From: Streptococcus ruminicola
GTDB lineage: Bacteria; Bacillota; Bacilli; Lactobacillales; Streptococcaceae
DNA: 64,000 nucleotides
Reading direction: 5' to 3'
Assembly: GCF_011387195.1 (NCBI RefSeq)
Contig: NZ_CP046919.1
Coordinates: 682,001 to 746,000, forward strand
Shown: positions 47,828 through 56,548 of the stretch, piece by piece
Layout of the letters: the number at the start of each line of letters is the position of its first letter
How positions within the stretch are numbered: position 1 is the first letter of the stretch
Made by a program: the position numbers and the translations under genes
Notes under the pieces: model-generated
The model's input: the letters and a program-made list of their open reading frames with translations, nothing else
What the model was told of the DNA's origin: nothing
Database searches by the model: none

Positions 47828-48035
47828 TGAATCGCACCCCAAAAGTTAGACAAAAAATCTAACGATTGGGGTGCTTTTTGTATGAAATTAAGTTATGAAG
47901 ACAGGGTTCAACTCTATGAATTACGCCAAAATGGAGAGTCGATTAACTCCTTATCAAAAAAGTTTAGTATTGATAAGGATTATATTAAATATATGTTTCG
48001 ACTGATTGATAGGTATGGAATAGGTATCGTCAAAA
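47828..48035 (+). mobile_element. IS3-family remnant (left end and 5' part of orfA)
   Basis: Begins TGAATCGCACCCCAAAAGTT and carries the same 41-nt hairpin as the intact IS (47834-47874). orfA starts at 47881 (MKLSYEDRVQLYELRQNG, about 52 codons) but is clearly diverged from the intact copy ([18 protein letters not shown]). It breaks off in AAAAAAGG near 48031-48035, fused to the interior of a transketolase gene. The rest of orfA, orfB and the right end are gone. Confidence 0.88.
47881..48035 (+). pseudogene. Transposase OrfA fragment
   Basis: The first HTH (about 52 of roughly 178 codons) remains, ending RYGIGIVKKRK; after that the frame reads antisense through transketolase DNA. Cannot make a working transposase. 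Confidence 0.85.
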
Positions 48036-49055
48036 AAAGGAAAATCTGCTTCTGTGAGCGTTGTTGGGTTCTCTCCTCTAATAATAGCTTCAACTTCTTT
48101 AGCTTCATTTGGATAGGCTGTTTTGTAGTCTGCGAGCATTTCTAACCATTTTTGATATGCTGCAACCCCACGCATCTCTACATTTTCTTTAAAATCATCA
48201 TAAACCTCTTCGGGAACGTCAAACGGTGGATACTCCCAGCCAAGATGACGTCGTGTGGCAGCTGTTTCTTCAGCACCGAGTGGAGCTCCGTGAACTGCAT
48301 TGGTTCCACCTTTTGTTGGTGCACCGTAGCCAATCGTTGTTTTAATTTCAATCAAGCTTGGCTTGTTAGAAGCTTTTGCTTCTTCGATAGCAAGACTAAT
48401 GGCATTGATATCTGTGCCATCTTCAACAATAGCAGTATGCCAACCATAAGCATTGTAGCGTGCACGAACATTTTCAGTAAAAGGCAGCATTTGTCTCACC
48501 ATCTAGGCAAATATCATTTGAATCATAAAGAACAATCAACTTATTCAATTGCTGTTTAGCTGCGTAAGATGATGCTTCGCCAGACACTCCTTCCATAAAG
48601 TCACCGTCACCAGCGATAACATAGGTATAGTGATTGAAAATTGGAAAATCTGGTTTATTGTATTTTGCAGCTAAGAAACGTTCCGCCTGTGCTAGTCCGA
48701 CAGCCATAGAAATCCCTTGACCTAGTGGTCCAGAGGTTGCATCCACACCACCAGTATGACCGTATTCAGGATGACCTGGCGTTTTTGACGCCCATTGACG
48801 AAAATATTTCAAATCATCAATTGTAACGTCAAATCCTGACAAATGAAGAAGAGCATAAAGCAACATTGAACCATGCCCTGCTGATAAAATGAAGCGGTCG
48901 CGATTAATCCAGTTTGGAACAGCTGGATTGACATGTAAATGTTTAGTGTAAAGACTGTACGCCATTGGAGCAGCTCCCATAACGACTCCTGGATGACCTG
49001 ATTTGACTTTTTCAATGGCATCAATTCCAAAAAACGAATAGCATTAACAGATAAA
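48031..49055 (-). pseudogene. tkt: Transketolase, truncated at both ends and frameshifted
   Basis: Minus-strand similarity runs from LSVNAIRFL through [22 protein letters not shown], the thiamine-diphosphate region [17 protein letters not shown]...[12 protein letters not shown], to LTEADFPFF, about 340 of some 660 codons. One G is missing after VNAIRFL (near 49030) and an extra T follows NAAF (near 48490), each shifting frame. The start codon is replaced by the inverted repeat 49056-49095 and the C-terminal half by the IS remnant. It follows the AhpD-like gene on the same strand, so it was probably the last gene of the metNIQ unit. Another tkt gene must supply any pentose phosphate need. Confidence 0.92.
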
Positions 49056-49095
49056 GGAAGTGTGCAAAAATGTACTGAACTTTTTGAAACACTCC
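49056..49095. repeat. Imperfect inverted repeat, possible collapsed IS ends
   Basis: GGAAGTGTGCAAAAA and CTTTTTGAAACACTCCC face each other around about 9 nt (TGTACTGAA). They look like joined terminal repeats of an IS256-like element with the middle lost. The repeat starts exactly where transketolase similarity ends. Confidence 0.45.
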
Positions 49096-49127
49096 CTTGA
49101 ATTCTATTACTACTAAAAATGACAAAA

Positions 49128-49157
49128 AGAAAAAAGCTGAGACTAACGCCCAGCTTC
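49128..49157 (-). terminator. Terminator after the AhpD-like gene
   Basis: AAGCTG/CAGCTT arms with an 11-nt loop and TTTTTT on the minus strand, 34 nt past the stop; it separates the gene from the transketolase remnant. Confidence 0.75.
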
Positions 49158-49190
49158 GTTTACTTAATGGATAGCTATCATTACAAAAAT

Positions 49191-49748
49191 TTATTTCTTC
49201 AAATTATCACGCCATGTGGCTGGTTTGAATTCGTCAATGATTGGAAGCAAACGTTTATCCACATCAATTTGCAAGACAGAGTTAAAGTTGTTAGTCGCAA
49301 TCATTTGACCAGCAAAGCCGACAATAACGACGATTTCTTTGTCGTCAAAGAATGTTCTTAATTTTTCAAAGAGTTCATCAGACACAGCAGTTGGGTCTTT
49401 TACGATTGAACGTCCTAATTCTGTCAAAACTTCTTCACGCTCATCATAATTCAAATTCGCTGGGTCAAGACCAAGTCCTTTCACATCACTAATGAAAAAG
49501 AGTGAGCAGAGTTGACATGAATTCGTTGTTGAGATAGCATGCGCATAAAGGATAGCGTCTTTTTCACCAACAACTTCTACCAAACGTTGCCATGATGTGT
49601 ACCAACCCATGTAAGCGTCATACGTTGCCGCATCGTTTAAAAGTCCTTTTTTCATATTAGTCACAGCATTACGACCTGCCAATTCTTCGTAACGTTCTTT
49701 TTCTGCTCCTGTTGTTTCACCAAGTTCTACCAATTTAATTCTTGCCAT
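49191..49748 (-). CDS. Carboxymuconolactone decarboxylase/AhpD-like protein
   Basis: 185 residues, all-helical AhpD-like fold, with a Cys pair in NSCQLCSLFFI (C-x2-C, about residues 78-82) in the redox-active position; the His that follows the pair in true AhpD is not seen. Segment AISTTNSCQLC and the later ELFEKLRTFFDDKEIVVIVGFAGQMIATNNFNSVLQ fit the family. Possible role in thiol peroxide defence; not established. It starts 23 nt after the alcohol dehydrogenase gene in the metNIQ unit. Confidence 0.82.
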   Translation of the reverse strand: MARIKLVELGETTGAEKERYEELAGRNAVTNMKKGLLNDAATYDAYMGWYTSWQRLVEVVGEKDAILYAHAISTTNSCQLCSLFFISDVKGLGLDPANLNYDEREEVLTELGRSIVKDPTAVSDELFEKLRTFFDDKEIVVIVGFAGQMIATNNFNSVLQIDVDKRLLPIIDEFKPATWRDNLKK

Positions 49749-49771
49749 TTTTCAGTCTCCTTTTCTATTTC

Positions 49772-50932
49772 TTAAAGTGCTAATCTCAAAATGTCTTGTA
49801 TTTTTGCGGCATCTAGCAATTCATAATGCCCGACATTTCCATTTCTAGTAGCACGTTTTGCCATAATCTCAAAATCTTTATCATCAATGTCTAGTTCTGT
49901 TAAAGTTGTCTTCAAACGCAATGATTTAAAAAATGCTTCTAATTTTTCTGCGAGGATAAGAGCTCTCTCTTTCTCATTATAATCATGGGCGTCTACACCA
50001 AATACTCTGCTAGCAAGCAAAGCAGGGCGCCAAGGTTTTCTGTCTGCCACATATCGAATCCACGCCAGCAATACAACAGCCATGCCCTCACCATGGACAA
50101 TATGATACTGTGCTGACAATTCATGCTCAATTCGATGAGAACCCCAGTCCGCACTACGTCCAGCATCTAAGAAATTATTGTGAGCCACGCTAGCCAACCA
50201 TTGGATTTCAGCACGCGCATTAATATCACTCAAATCCTTCAACAACCGCTCAGCATTTAAAAACAATGCCCGAACCGCTCCTTCAATAAGGTAATCTGTC
50301 ACATCTGAATGCTTCGTATCTGAGAAATACCTTTCCAAAAGGTGTGCTAACACATCCGCAATTCCAACTGATGTTTGATAAAGCGGCAAGCCCACCGTAT
50401 ATTTGGGATTCATGATAGCGAATTTTGGAATAATACGGTCATCTTCAAAGCCCAGCTTCCACTCACCATTTGAAATAATGGAAGCATTTGATGTTTCTGA
50501 GCCACTTGATGCTGTTGTGGCAATGACACCAATATTTAATACCTCTTCTGGCAAAATTCCCTTATCAAAGAAATCCCACACATCTCCATCATATGGCACT
50601 CCAAGAGCAACAGCTTTAGCCGTATCAATAGAACTTCCACCACCAACAGCCAAAACAAAATCAACCTTGTCTTTTTTGCCTTGCTCGACCAATTCTCGAA
50701 CCAAATTAACCTCTGGATTGGGGACCACATTGCCATTCTCACTAAATGCAATGCTTAGCTCTTCAACAGCTTCCTTAATAACGGTATAAATTCCCAAATC
50801 TTTGATAAACTCTCCGCTATATACAAGTAAGAGTGAGGTTACCTTATTTTCTTTTAACAAGGCTGTTAATTTCTGCTCGCTATCCTCTCCAAATACGATT
50901 TTGGCTGGATTATAATACTCAAATCCAATCAT
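49772..50932 (-). CDS. Iron-containing alcohol dehydrogenase (butanol dehydrogenase type)
   Basis: 386 residues. NAD(P) site GGGSSIDTAKAVALG (about 97-111); metal ligands Asp and His in GIADVLAHLLERYF and two His in SHRIEHELSAQYHIVHGEGMA. It reduces aldehydes or ketones with NAD(P)H, close to the BDH/YqhD group; the natural substrate is unknown. ATG 50932 has an AGGAG SD, 18 nt after metQ, so it is cotranscribed with the methionine transporter. Confidence 0.92.
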   Translation of the reverse strand: MIGFEYYNPAKIVFGEDSEQKLTALLKENKVTSLLLVYSGEFIKDLGIYTVIKEAVEELSIAFSENGNVVPNPEVNLVRELVEQGKKDKVDFVLAVGGGSSIDTAKAVALGVPYDGDVWDFFDKGILPEEVLNIGVIATTASSGSETSNASIISNGEWKLGFEDDRIIPKFAIMNPKYTVGLPLYQTSVGIADVLAHLLERYFSDTKHSDVTDYLIEGAVRALFLNAERLLKDLSDINARAEIQWLASVAHNNFLDAGRSADWGSHRIEHELSAQYHIVHGEGMAVVLLAWIRYVADRKPWRPALLASRVFGVDAHDYNEKERALILAEKLEAFFKSLRLKTTLTELDIDDKDFEIMAKRATRNGNVGHYELLDAAKIQDILRLAL

Positions 50933-50950
50933 TTTTACTCCTTTATTCTC

Positions 50951-51784
50951 TTAATCCAAAGGCACGACAGCACCATCATATTTTTCTTCAATAAACGACT
51001 TAATTTCAGAACTTTGGAGCACTTCAACCAATGTTTTCAAAGCCTTGTCATTTTTCTTGTCAGGTGAAGTTGCAATGATATTGGCATACGTTTTAGCTGC
51101 AAGACCATCATTAGCTTCGACTGCCAAAGCTTCGCCAACTTTCAAACCACCTTCAATGGCATAATTCCCATTAATGACAGCAATATCAACATCTGGAAGT
51201 GCTGAAACTAACTGTTCAGGAGCCAATTCTTTAAATTGAATATTTTTCGGATTGTCTGTAATATCTTCGACAGTTGCATTAATGCCAGCATCGTCATTTA
51301 AGGTAATAATCCCCTCTTGAGCCAGCAAGAGAAGTGCACGTGCTTCATTGGTCACGTTATTTGGAACAGCAACCACAGCACCATCAGGCAACGCTGATAA
51401 TTTTGTCACACGTCCAGCGTAAATTCCAAAAGGTTCATAGTGAATAGCACCAATTGAAACCAAATCTGAATCATTTTCTTTGTTAAATTGGTCTAGGTAA
51501 GGAACGTGTTGGAAATAGTTGGCATCCAAACTTCCTTCAATAACTCCCGTATTTGGTGTAATCGAATCCTCGAGTTTTACAATTTCTAGCGTAATCCCCT
51601 TTTTCGCCAAAATTGGTTTAGCTTCTTCGAGAATTTCAGCGTGCGGTGTGATATTTGCCCCAACTTTTATCACCGTATTACTATCTGAATTACTAGTTGA
51701 CGTAGCTGCTTGACTAGCGCCGCATCCTGTCAAAATAGCTGCCAAAAAACTTGTCACGACTAACGATAAAACTTTCTTTTTCAT
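50951..51784 (-). CDS. metQ: Methionine ABC transporter substrate-binding lipoprotein
   Basis: 277 residues from MKKKVLSLVV (51784), 9 nt after AAGG; the ATG three codons upstream overlaps that SD. Lipobox ILTGCG anchors it to the membrane. NlpA/MetQ family: VGANITPHAEILEEAKPIL, FQHVPYLDQFN, and AVINGNYAIEGGL are conserved. It captures methionine or related sulfur compounds for MetNI. The leader upstream of the operon contains a Cys-Cys pair, so cystine or cysteine-linked ligands are possible. Confidence 0.93.
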   Translation of the reverse strand: MKKKVLSLVVTSFLAAILTGCGASQAATSTSNSDSNTVIKVGANITPHAEILEEAKPILAKKGITLEIVKLEDSITPNTGVIEGSLDANYFQHVPYLDQFNKENDSDLVSIGAIHYEPFGIYAGRVTKLSALPDGAVVAVPNNVTNEARALLLLAQEGIITLNDDAGINATVEDITDNPKNIQFKELAPEQLVSALPDVDIAVINGNYAIEGGLKVGEALAVEANDGLAAKTYANIIATSPDKKNDKALKTLVEVLQSSEIKSFIEEKYDGAVVPLD

Positions 51785-51881
51785 AATCTGCATCCTTTTC
51801 TTTTCATTAATCCATTTTCATAACCTAAATATTTTGGTACTTTTCCTAATTTCTTTGAATTTTCTTTTTCAAAATCTCTTT

Positions 51882-52535
51882 TTATGATTTTCTTTTCTTT
51901 TTAGCAAGCAAGCCACCGACTTCTTGGATAATCATCACCATAATCACCAGTAAAGCCACCGTTGACCAAAGAACATCCTTTTGATAACGATAATAACCAT
52001 ACTGTAAAGCAATGGCACCTAAACCGCCACCACCGATAACACCAGCCATAGCTGAATAACCTAAAACAGTAGCAACATTGATAGCAGCACCTTGTAAAAG
52101 GGATGGCGTTGCTTCTGGCAAAATAAAGTGCAAAATAATGTACAACGGTGATGCTCCCATAGCCGTTGCAGCTTCAATAATCCCTGGCTGAACTTCGCAT
52201 AATGACGCCTCTACCATTCGCGCCACAATTGGAACTGTTCCAATCGTTAAAGGCACAATGGAAGCAATCGTTCCTATCGAAGACCCTGTTACCAGCCGTG
52301 TAAAAGGGATTAAAAGCACCAGTAAAATCAAGAATGGCAATGACCTTAAAACATTGACAATAACTCCTAAAATAAGATTAACAATCCGATTTTCTAGAAG
52401 CTTTCCCTGAGCTGTTGCATACAAAATAATTCCCAGAGGTAAGCCGATAAGATAAGCAAGCAAGGCAGAAAAGAACGTCATCTCTAGTGTCTCTAACACG
52501 CCAAGTTGAATAGCTTCTATGATGTATTGACTCAT
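51882..52535 (-). CDS. metI: Methionine ABC transporter permease
   Basis: 217 residues, five membrane helices, with the D-methionine/L-methionine permease marks RSLPFLILLVLLIPFTR and the EAA loop (EAATAMGASPLYIILHFILPEA). Start overlaps metN by 4 nt (ATGA), so the two are coupled. Forms a dimeric channel with two MetN subunits. Confidence 0.94.
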   Translation of the reverse strand: MSQYIIEAIQLGVLETLEMTFFSALLAYLIGLPLGIILYATAQGKLLENRIVNLILGVIVNVLRSLPFLILLVLLIPFTRLVTGSSIGTIASIVPLTIGTVPIVARMVEASLCEVQPGIIEAATAMGASPLYIILHFILPEATPSLLQGAAINVATVLGYSAMAGVIGGGGLGAIALQYGYYRYQKDVLWSTVALLVIMVMIIQEVGGLLAKKKRKS

Positions 52536-53539
52536 TCTTTAATCACCTCCGATAAACTAAGCCCATTTCTTTTCAAAAAATCAATAATGATTTCTTGGTC
52601 TGTGGTATCTGGCGGAAGTTCCAAAACCATTTGACCATAGCCTATGCCACCAACGCTTTTCGTATTTGCACTGAGAATATTGACCTTTTTTCCTGTCGTT
52701 TCAACTAGATTGGCAATAAATGGCTCACTTGCAGCTAAACCATCAAAAACAATACGAATGAGACGACCATCTGGAGTAGACGGTGCAAAAGGATTCGTTG
52801 GGAAAACTAATTTTCGAGCTGCTTTTGATTTTGGATGGCGAAAAACTTCCTTAACCTCGCCAATTTCTGCAACTTTTCCATTATCAATGATTGCCACACG
52901 GTCACAAATCTTTTCAACCACAGACATCTCATGAGTGATGATAACAATGGTGATTTTCCTTTTTTCATTAATCTCTTTTAATAACGCTAATATCTCACTT
53001 GTTATCTTAGGGTCCAAAGCACTGGTTGCTTCATCACATAATAGTACCTTTGGGTCAGCCGCAAGAGCTCTGGCAATCGCTACTCTCTGCTTCTGCCCAC
53101 CAGACAATCTTGCTGGGTAAGTATTTTTCTTATCGGATAAACCAACAATAGCAAGCATTTCCTCAGCGATTTGCCGCCTTTTTGCTTTATCAACGCCAAT
53201 AATTCGTAACGGCTGCTCAACGTTTTGAATCACTGTCTTTTGTTGCAAAAGATTAAAACCTTGAAAAATCATGGAGATAGAATGTCTCACATCCCTAAGT
53301 TCCTCTGTTTTTAAACTAGCTAAATCTTGATCGTAAAATCTAACCGTCCCAGACGAAACATCCTCCAAACGATTTAAAGTTCTTACCAACGTTGACTTTC
53401 CAGCGCCACTCATCCCAATAATGCCAAATATCTCTCCCTCATGGATGGATAAACTGACATCTTTTAAAGCCATAAAATCTTTTCCATCATTTTTGTATGT
53501 CTTTGAAATATTTTCCAACTCAAATACATTTTTGACCAA
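52532..53539 (-). CDS. metN: Methionine ABC transporter ATP-binding protein
   Basis: 335 residues beginning with a TTG codon (LVKNVFELENISKTY) 7 nt after GGGG; no ATG or GTG is available in frame. Walker A GMSGAGKS, signature LSGGQKQRVAIARAL, Walker B VLLCDEATSALD, and a C-terminal NIL domain (about 260-335) that binds methionine and inhibits transport in the family. First structural gene of the unit, about 280 nt after the leader terminator. Confidence 0.94.
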   Translation of the reverse strand: MVKNVFELENISKTYKNDGKDFMALKDVSLSIHEGEIFGIIGMSGAGKSTLVRTLNRLEDVSSGTVRFYDQDLASLKTEELRDVRHSISMIFQGFNLLQQKTVIQNVEQPLRIIGVDKAKRRQIAEEMLAIVGLSDKKNTYPARLSGGQKQRVAIARALAADPKVLLCDEATSALDPKITSEILALLKEINEKRKITIVIITHEMSVVEKICDRVAIIDNGKVAEIGEVKEVFRHPKSKAARKLVFPTNPFAPSTPDGRLIRIVFDGLAASEPFIANLVETTGKKVNILSANTKSVGGIGYGQMVLELPPDTTDQEIIIDFLKRNGLSLSEVIKE

Positions 53540-53815
53540 TGAATCACCCCGTCATTCCTAACTCACTTCACACATAACTCATAACTTTTAATGCCAACGC
53601 CACTCAAGAACGCTAAACTTTATCCCAAAATCTCCTAAAAACTTTTAACTCCTTTTGACCACTATATTAATAATGGTCTAAAGCACCACCTCCATCTCAA
53701 AAACAACCAACATAAGCCTTGAGCCTTGCTATTTCAAGTATCAGGCTTATTAATAATACCAACAAATTGATATTTTTTTCTTCTCATAGGTATATCCTTT
53801 TTCTTTTTTAGGGTA
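53540..53815 (-). other. Spacer between the leader terminator and metN
   Basis: No ORF of note. Two modest hairpins are visible: GACCA/TGGTC (about 53657-53678) and AAGCC/GGCTT (about 53715-53749). No second promoter with good boxes was found, so metNIQ expression probably depends on read-through of the attenuator. Confidence 0.5.
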
Positions 53816-53816
53816 C

Positions 53817-53848
53817 GAAAAAAGGAGCTCCATTAACGAAGCTCCCAG
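53817..53848 (-). terminator. Attenuator terminator upstream of metNIQ
   Basis: GGAGCT (53846-53841), 10-nt loop, AGCTCC (53830-53825), then six T or more on the minus strand. It lies 35 nt after the leader ORF stop and overlaps the 3' arm of an alternative helix. Confidence 0.85.
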
Positions 53849-53944
53849 GCAACTGGCTACAAATAATCTCTAAAGCGAAGACTATACTGTATCGGGACGT
53901 ACAGACACGCAATCGAACGCCCCAGCCAGATAAAATGCCTGGGA
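53845..53944 (-). promoter_or_regulatory. Antiterminator helix in the metNIQ leader
   Basis: On the RNA, CCCAGGCA (53944-53937) pairs with TGCCTGGG (53852-53845), and CTGGCT (53930-53925) pairs with AGCCAG (53859-53854), nested in the right order. The outer arm takes two G from the terminator stem, so the two structures compete. The 5' arms lie inside codons 20-27 of the leader ORF. Confidence 0.75.
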
Positions 53945-54002
53945 ATTTTGCATTCGACAACACATGACAGTATTTTTAATGTTAACGTTACGATTTAGCA
54001 TG
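53883..54002 (-). CDS. Leader peptide of metNIQ (39 codons, Cys-Cys pair)
   Basis: ATG 54002 to TAG 53883. The peptide begins MLNRNVNIKNTVMCCRMQNS, continues QAFYLAGAFDCVSVRPDTV, and has an excellent SD, GGAGG, 7 nt upstream. Two adjacent Cys codons (14-15), flanked by Met codons 13 and 17, lie about 13 nt before the antiterminator arm, where a stalled ribosome would leave that arm free. Full translation would cover it and allow the terminator. This is the classic logic of amino-acid attenuation; cysteine is the likeliest signal, methionine second. Not recognised as a known leader. Confidence 0.75.
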
Positions 54003-54046
54003 TCTGTTCCTCCTTTTTCAACGGTTTTCTAAAATAATTGAAATTA

Positions 54047-54075
54047 TGATAACACCATTCACCTACTATGTCAAT
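54047..54075 (-). promoter_or_regulatory. Promoter of the metNIQ leader transcript
   Basis: TTGACA (54075-54070), 17 nt, TATCAT (54052-54047); start expected near 54040, giving about 38 nt before the leader ATG. Confidence 0.85.
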
Positions 54076-54208
54076 AGTTTTTTAGGAAAATTTTAAATTT
54101 TCTGTTTATTATCATAACTAAAGTACCTAATAGACTACCATTAATAAGATTTTCTTTCTATCGTTGCTAGTAACACTCATGAATTGTCTAAAAATACTCA
54201 TCATGCAC

Positions 54209-54246
54209 CAAAAAAATTTGCTTTCACAATATCTCCTACGGTATAA
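54209..54246 (+). promoter_or_regulatory. Promoter of the Rrf2 gene
   Basis: TTGCTT near 54219-54224, spacer about 18 nt, TATAAT near 54243, divergent from the metNIQ promoter. An Rrf2 operator could lie in the shared 200-bp region, but I could not define one. Confidence 0.6.
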
Positions 54247-54273
54247 TAAGCCCTGTTAGAAAGGTGGTTACCC

Positions 54274-54675
54274 ATGATATCAACAAGAGGACGTTACGCT
54301 ATTCGAGTAATGATTGACCTCGTCGAAAATAACAATGACAACTATATTCCACTCAAAGACATCGCTGAAAGACAAGAAATTTCCAAAAAATACCTAGAAA
54401 TTATCGTTAAAGAAATGGTATCAGGTGGCTTGCTCATCGGTGCCAGTGGAAGAGGGGGAGGTTATAAACTTCGTCGAAAACCTGAAGAATACACTGTTGG
54501 AGAAATTCTTGAACTCATGGAAGGTACACTGTCATCCATTGCTTGCCTCGCTGACAAATCCTTTGACTGCCCACGAAAAAACAAATGTAAAACTCTTCCC
54601 ATGTGGACAGAATATGACAATCTCGTCCACGACTTTTTCTACAACAAAACCATCCTCGACCTTGTCAATAATTAA
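54274..54675 (+). CDS. Rrf2 family transcription regulator with Cys cluster
   Basis: 133 residues. Winged-helix start MISTRGRYAIRVMIDL, recognition region IAERQEISKKYLEIIVKEMVSGGLL, wing ASGRGGGYKL, then three Cys in CLADKSFDCPRKNKC (C-x7-C-x5-C), where IscR- or NsrR-type members bind an Fe-S cluster. CymR, another member, controls cysteine metabolism with CysK. Divergent position next to metNIQ and its Cys-rich leader suggests control of sulfur uptake; this is inference. SD AAAGGTGG precedes the ATG. Confidence 0.88.
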   Translation: MISTRGRYAIRVMIDLVENNNDNYIPLKDIAERQEISKKYLEIIVKEMVSGGLLIGASGRGGGYKLRRKPEEYTVGEILELMEGTLSSIACLADKSFDCPRKNKCKTLPMWTEYDNLVHDFFYNKTILDLVNN

Positions 54676-54721
54676 ATCTATTCAAGACTCTTAAGATATC
54701 TTAGGAGGCTTTTTGACATCA

Positions 54722-54756
54722 AAAAACCACTGAAACCAAGATTTCAGTGGCATAGA
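54722..54756 (-). terminator. Terminator downstream of purA
   Basis: CCACTGAAA/TTTCAGTGG arms with a short loop and TTTTTTG on the minus strand, about 90 nt after the purA stop. Confidence 0.85.
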
Positions 54757-54844
54757 AAATATGAAAAGAAAAGTTTAGGAGTGATTTTAGTATATTGAGA
54801 AGAACTTAAACTATCCTAAATTTTCTTGATAAGAACAAGTTGAT

Positions 54845-56320
<1,476 letters not shown>

Positions 56321-56548
56321 AATATTCCACGGTAAAATATTATTTTTTCCGAACTTTTTTTGAAAAAGGGGATAAATATGACATTTTTTCTAACATAGTC
56401 TCAATTTTCTAAAAATTCTTAATATTTTTGTGCAAAAGTATAGCAATTCTTTGCATTTTCATAAACTTTTCCATAGAATAGGTATACATTACATACAATG
56501 GTAGAATTTGCCATAATAATAATTGAAAATCAACGGAGATACATAGAT

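Noticed and set aside
47954..48502. 182-codon frame taken as an intact gene
   Set aside because: It is the frameshifted interior of transketolase joined to antisense IS sequence; no true start or end.
53809..54002. T-box or SAM riboswitch upstream of metNIQ
   Set aside because: No T-box signature (GGGTGGNACCGCG) and no S-box or SMK-like core; the leader ORF plus competing helices explain the region better.
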